DNA of 64,000 nucleotides from Arcticibacter eurypsychrophilus (GTDB lineage Bacteria; Bacteroidota; Bacteroidia; Sphingobacteriales; Sphingobacteriaceae): assembly GCF_001730525.1 (NCBI RefSeq), contig NZ_MDFN01000001.1, positions 62,001-126,000 of the forward strand, given 5' to 3'. Shown piece after piece: positions 63,405-64,000 of this stretch. The notes under the pieces were generated by a model. That model worked only from the letters and a program-made list of their open reading frames with translations, was not told the DNA's origin and searched no databases. Numbering within the stretch: position 1 is the stretch's first letter; the number at the start of each line of letters is the position of its first letter. A program made the translations under genes and the position numbers.

Positions 63405-64000
63405 TCAGCTTTTTTATCTGCTTTAATCTCATTTACAGCAAAACTATTCCCCCGGATACTATACCCCAATAACTTTTTACCAGTTGGTTTTGTGCCGGCA
63501 GTATCACTTTCATCAAATAGAGAAAACTCTCTGAATAATGCACCATCCTTGATATAAAGCAAATCTTTCCCGCGGTATAATTTCTTTGTTGAATTCGTTA
63601 AATCCGGGAATTTAAGCTCTTTATAAGATCCGCTTTCAGAAAATTCATACACGTAAAGAGATAAGTAATGATCCTTTTCTGTACCTACTGCCTGTATGAA
63701 CAACTCCGGATTCCCATCCGAATCCATATCCATATTCCAGGCATCCGTGATCTTTCCATCCAGTTCACCAGTGATAGACTTATACTCATTATTCAACGAG
63801 TCGGAACGCAGAATAAGATATGCAGCCGACAATTTGGCTCCCCTACCCCAACTCAATATATCCAACGTTAAACCTGGTTTTATTTCGACGACCTTATGTA
63901 CATGGAAAGGTTGCGGAAGAACGACCTTTGCAACCGAGTCTTTCACCTGCTTCTGATCTTTAGTAGTTGAAGTACAGGACACCATGGAAGTAGTAGCCAC
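63401..64000 (-). CDS. Putative lipoprotein of unknown function (5' end outside window)
   Basis: The frame is open to the right edge. The visible N-terminus reads VATTSMVSCTSTTKDQK, the end of a lipoprotein signal with lipobox Cys in MVSC; the hydrophobic part of the signal lies outside the window. The mature part has strand-rich sequence (LTLDILSWGRGAKLSAAYLILR, MDMDSDGNPELFIQAVG, SLYVYEFSESGSYKEL), including an EF-hand-like DxDxDGxxE segment seen in VCBS/FG-GAP-type proteins. No family assigned. Confidence 0.75.
   Translation of the reverse strand: MATTSMVSCTSTTKDQKQVKDSVAKVVLPQPFHVHKVVEIKPGLTLDILSWGRGAKLSAAYLILRSDSLNNEYKSITGELDGKITDAWNMDMDSDGNPELFIQAVGTEKDHYLSLYVYEFSESGSYKELKFPDLTNSTKKLYRGKDLLYIKDGALFREFSLFDESDTAGTKPTGKKLLGYSIRGNSFAVNEIKADKKAD

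Noticed and set aside
1-64000. CRISPR array, rRNA, tRNA, complete insertion sequence or prophage
   Set aside because: No regular spacer repeat, RNA gene core or transposase with terminal repeats was seen on reading the window; a covariance-model scan would be needed to exclude small RNA genes.

Overview
The window is AT-rich chromosomal DNA from a member of the Bacteroidota, most likely family Sphingobacteriaceae (Pedobacter-like). Support comes from the Bacteroidota form of LptD, a DUF4905 protein, a CWC cysteine-rich protein, DUF4369/TlpA lipoproteins, the poor Shine-Dalgarno signals, and repeated -7 elements of the form TAnnTTTG upstream of genes. No rRNA, tRNA, CRISPR array, prophage or complete IS was seen. 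Genus-level placement is inference. Both edges cut genes: an Rpn/PD-(D/E)XK transposase-family C-terminus on the left and a lipoprotein without its signal peptide on the right.

Layout. 0-5 kb: Bcr/CflA efflux pump, then an anaerobic ribonucleotide reductase operon in which the glycyl-radical segment of NrdD is a separate 56-residue ORF between nrdD and nrdG. 5-8 kb: metE on the minus strand, preceded by a recognisable cobalamin riboswitch, and a CWC protein. 8.4-14.8 kb: PhoB-type response regulator, TlpA-like lipoprotein, gatB, kdsA, recQ. 14.9-17.6 kb: kdsD, mannose-1-phosphate guanylyltransferase, a beta-barrel candidate. 17.7-29 kb: E2 acyltransferase, cinA, lptD, and divergently an amidase and MlaD; then RNase Z, STAS protein, purC, phoH-like, SAM hydrolase. 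29-34 kb: MsbA-like exporter, beta-CASP nuclease, HAD phosphatase and an 870-bp non-coding stretch with several inverted repeats and a small ORF. 34-43 kb: Dps, NfeD/ClpP-class protease, DUF4905, LysM protein, uridine kinase, a short Cys-rich protein, htpG, porin, queD, ald.

43.6-55.6 kb is a signalling island. On the minus strand lies a partner-switch set: a coiled-coil membrane protein, a receiver-PP2C phosphatase (RsbU-like), a STAS antagonist (RsbV-like) and an HATPase (RsbW-like). The phosphatase gene is broken by a perfect 122-bp tandem duplication. Two glycosyltransferases follow on the plus strand, then a receiver-PAS-kinase, a nine-part CHASE3 hybrid kinase with three receivers, a single receiver, CheR and a CheB catalytic domain, with no chemoreceptor or flagellar gene in view. 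55.6-64 kb: lysA-lysC, DUF3606, pncA, a membrane-anchored unknown, a dicarboxylate/amino-acid symporter, an unknown helical protein, an ECF sigma factor overlapping a four-helix membrane protein, and the truncated lipoprotein.

Working together: kdsA, kdsD, lptD, msbA and mlaD all serve outer-membrane LPS and lipid handling; lysC-lysA feed diaminopimelate to peptidoglycan, which the amidase and LysM proteins act on; nrdD/nrdG supply dNTPs without oxygen; metE is set by B12 supply. The strongest things to follow up are the split NrdD, the duplication-broken phosphatase, and the CheR/CheB-phosphorelay beside a partner switch that has no sigma factor next to it.
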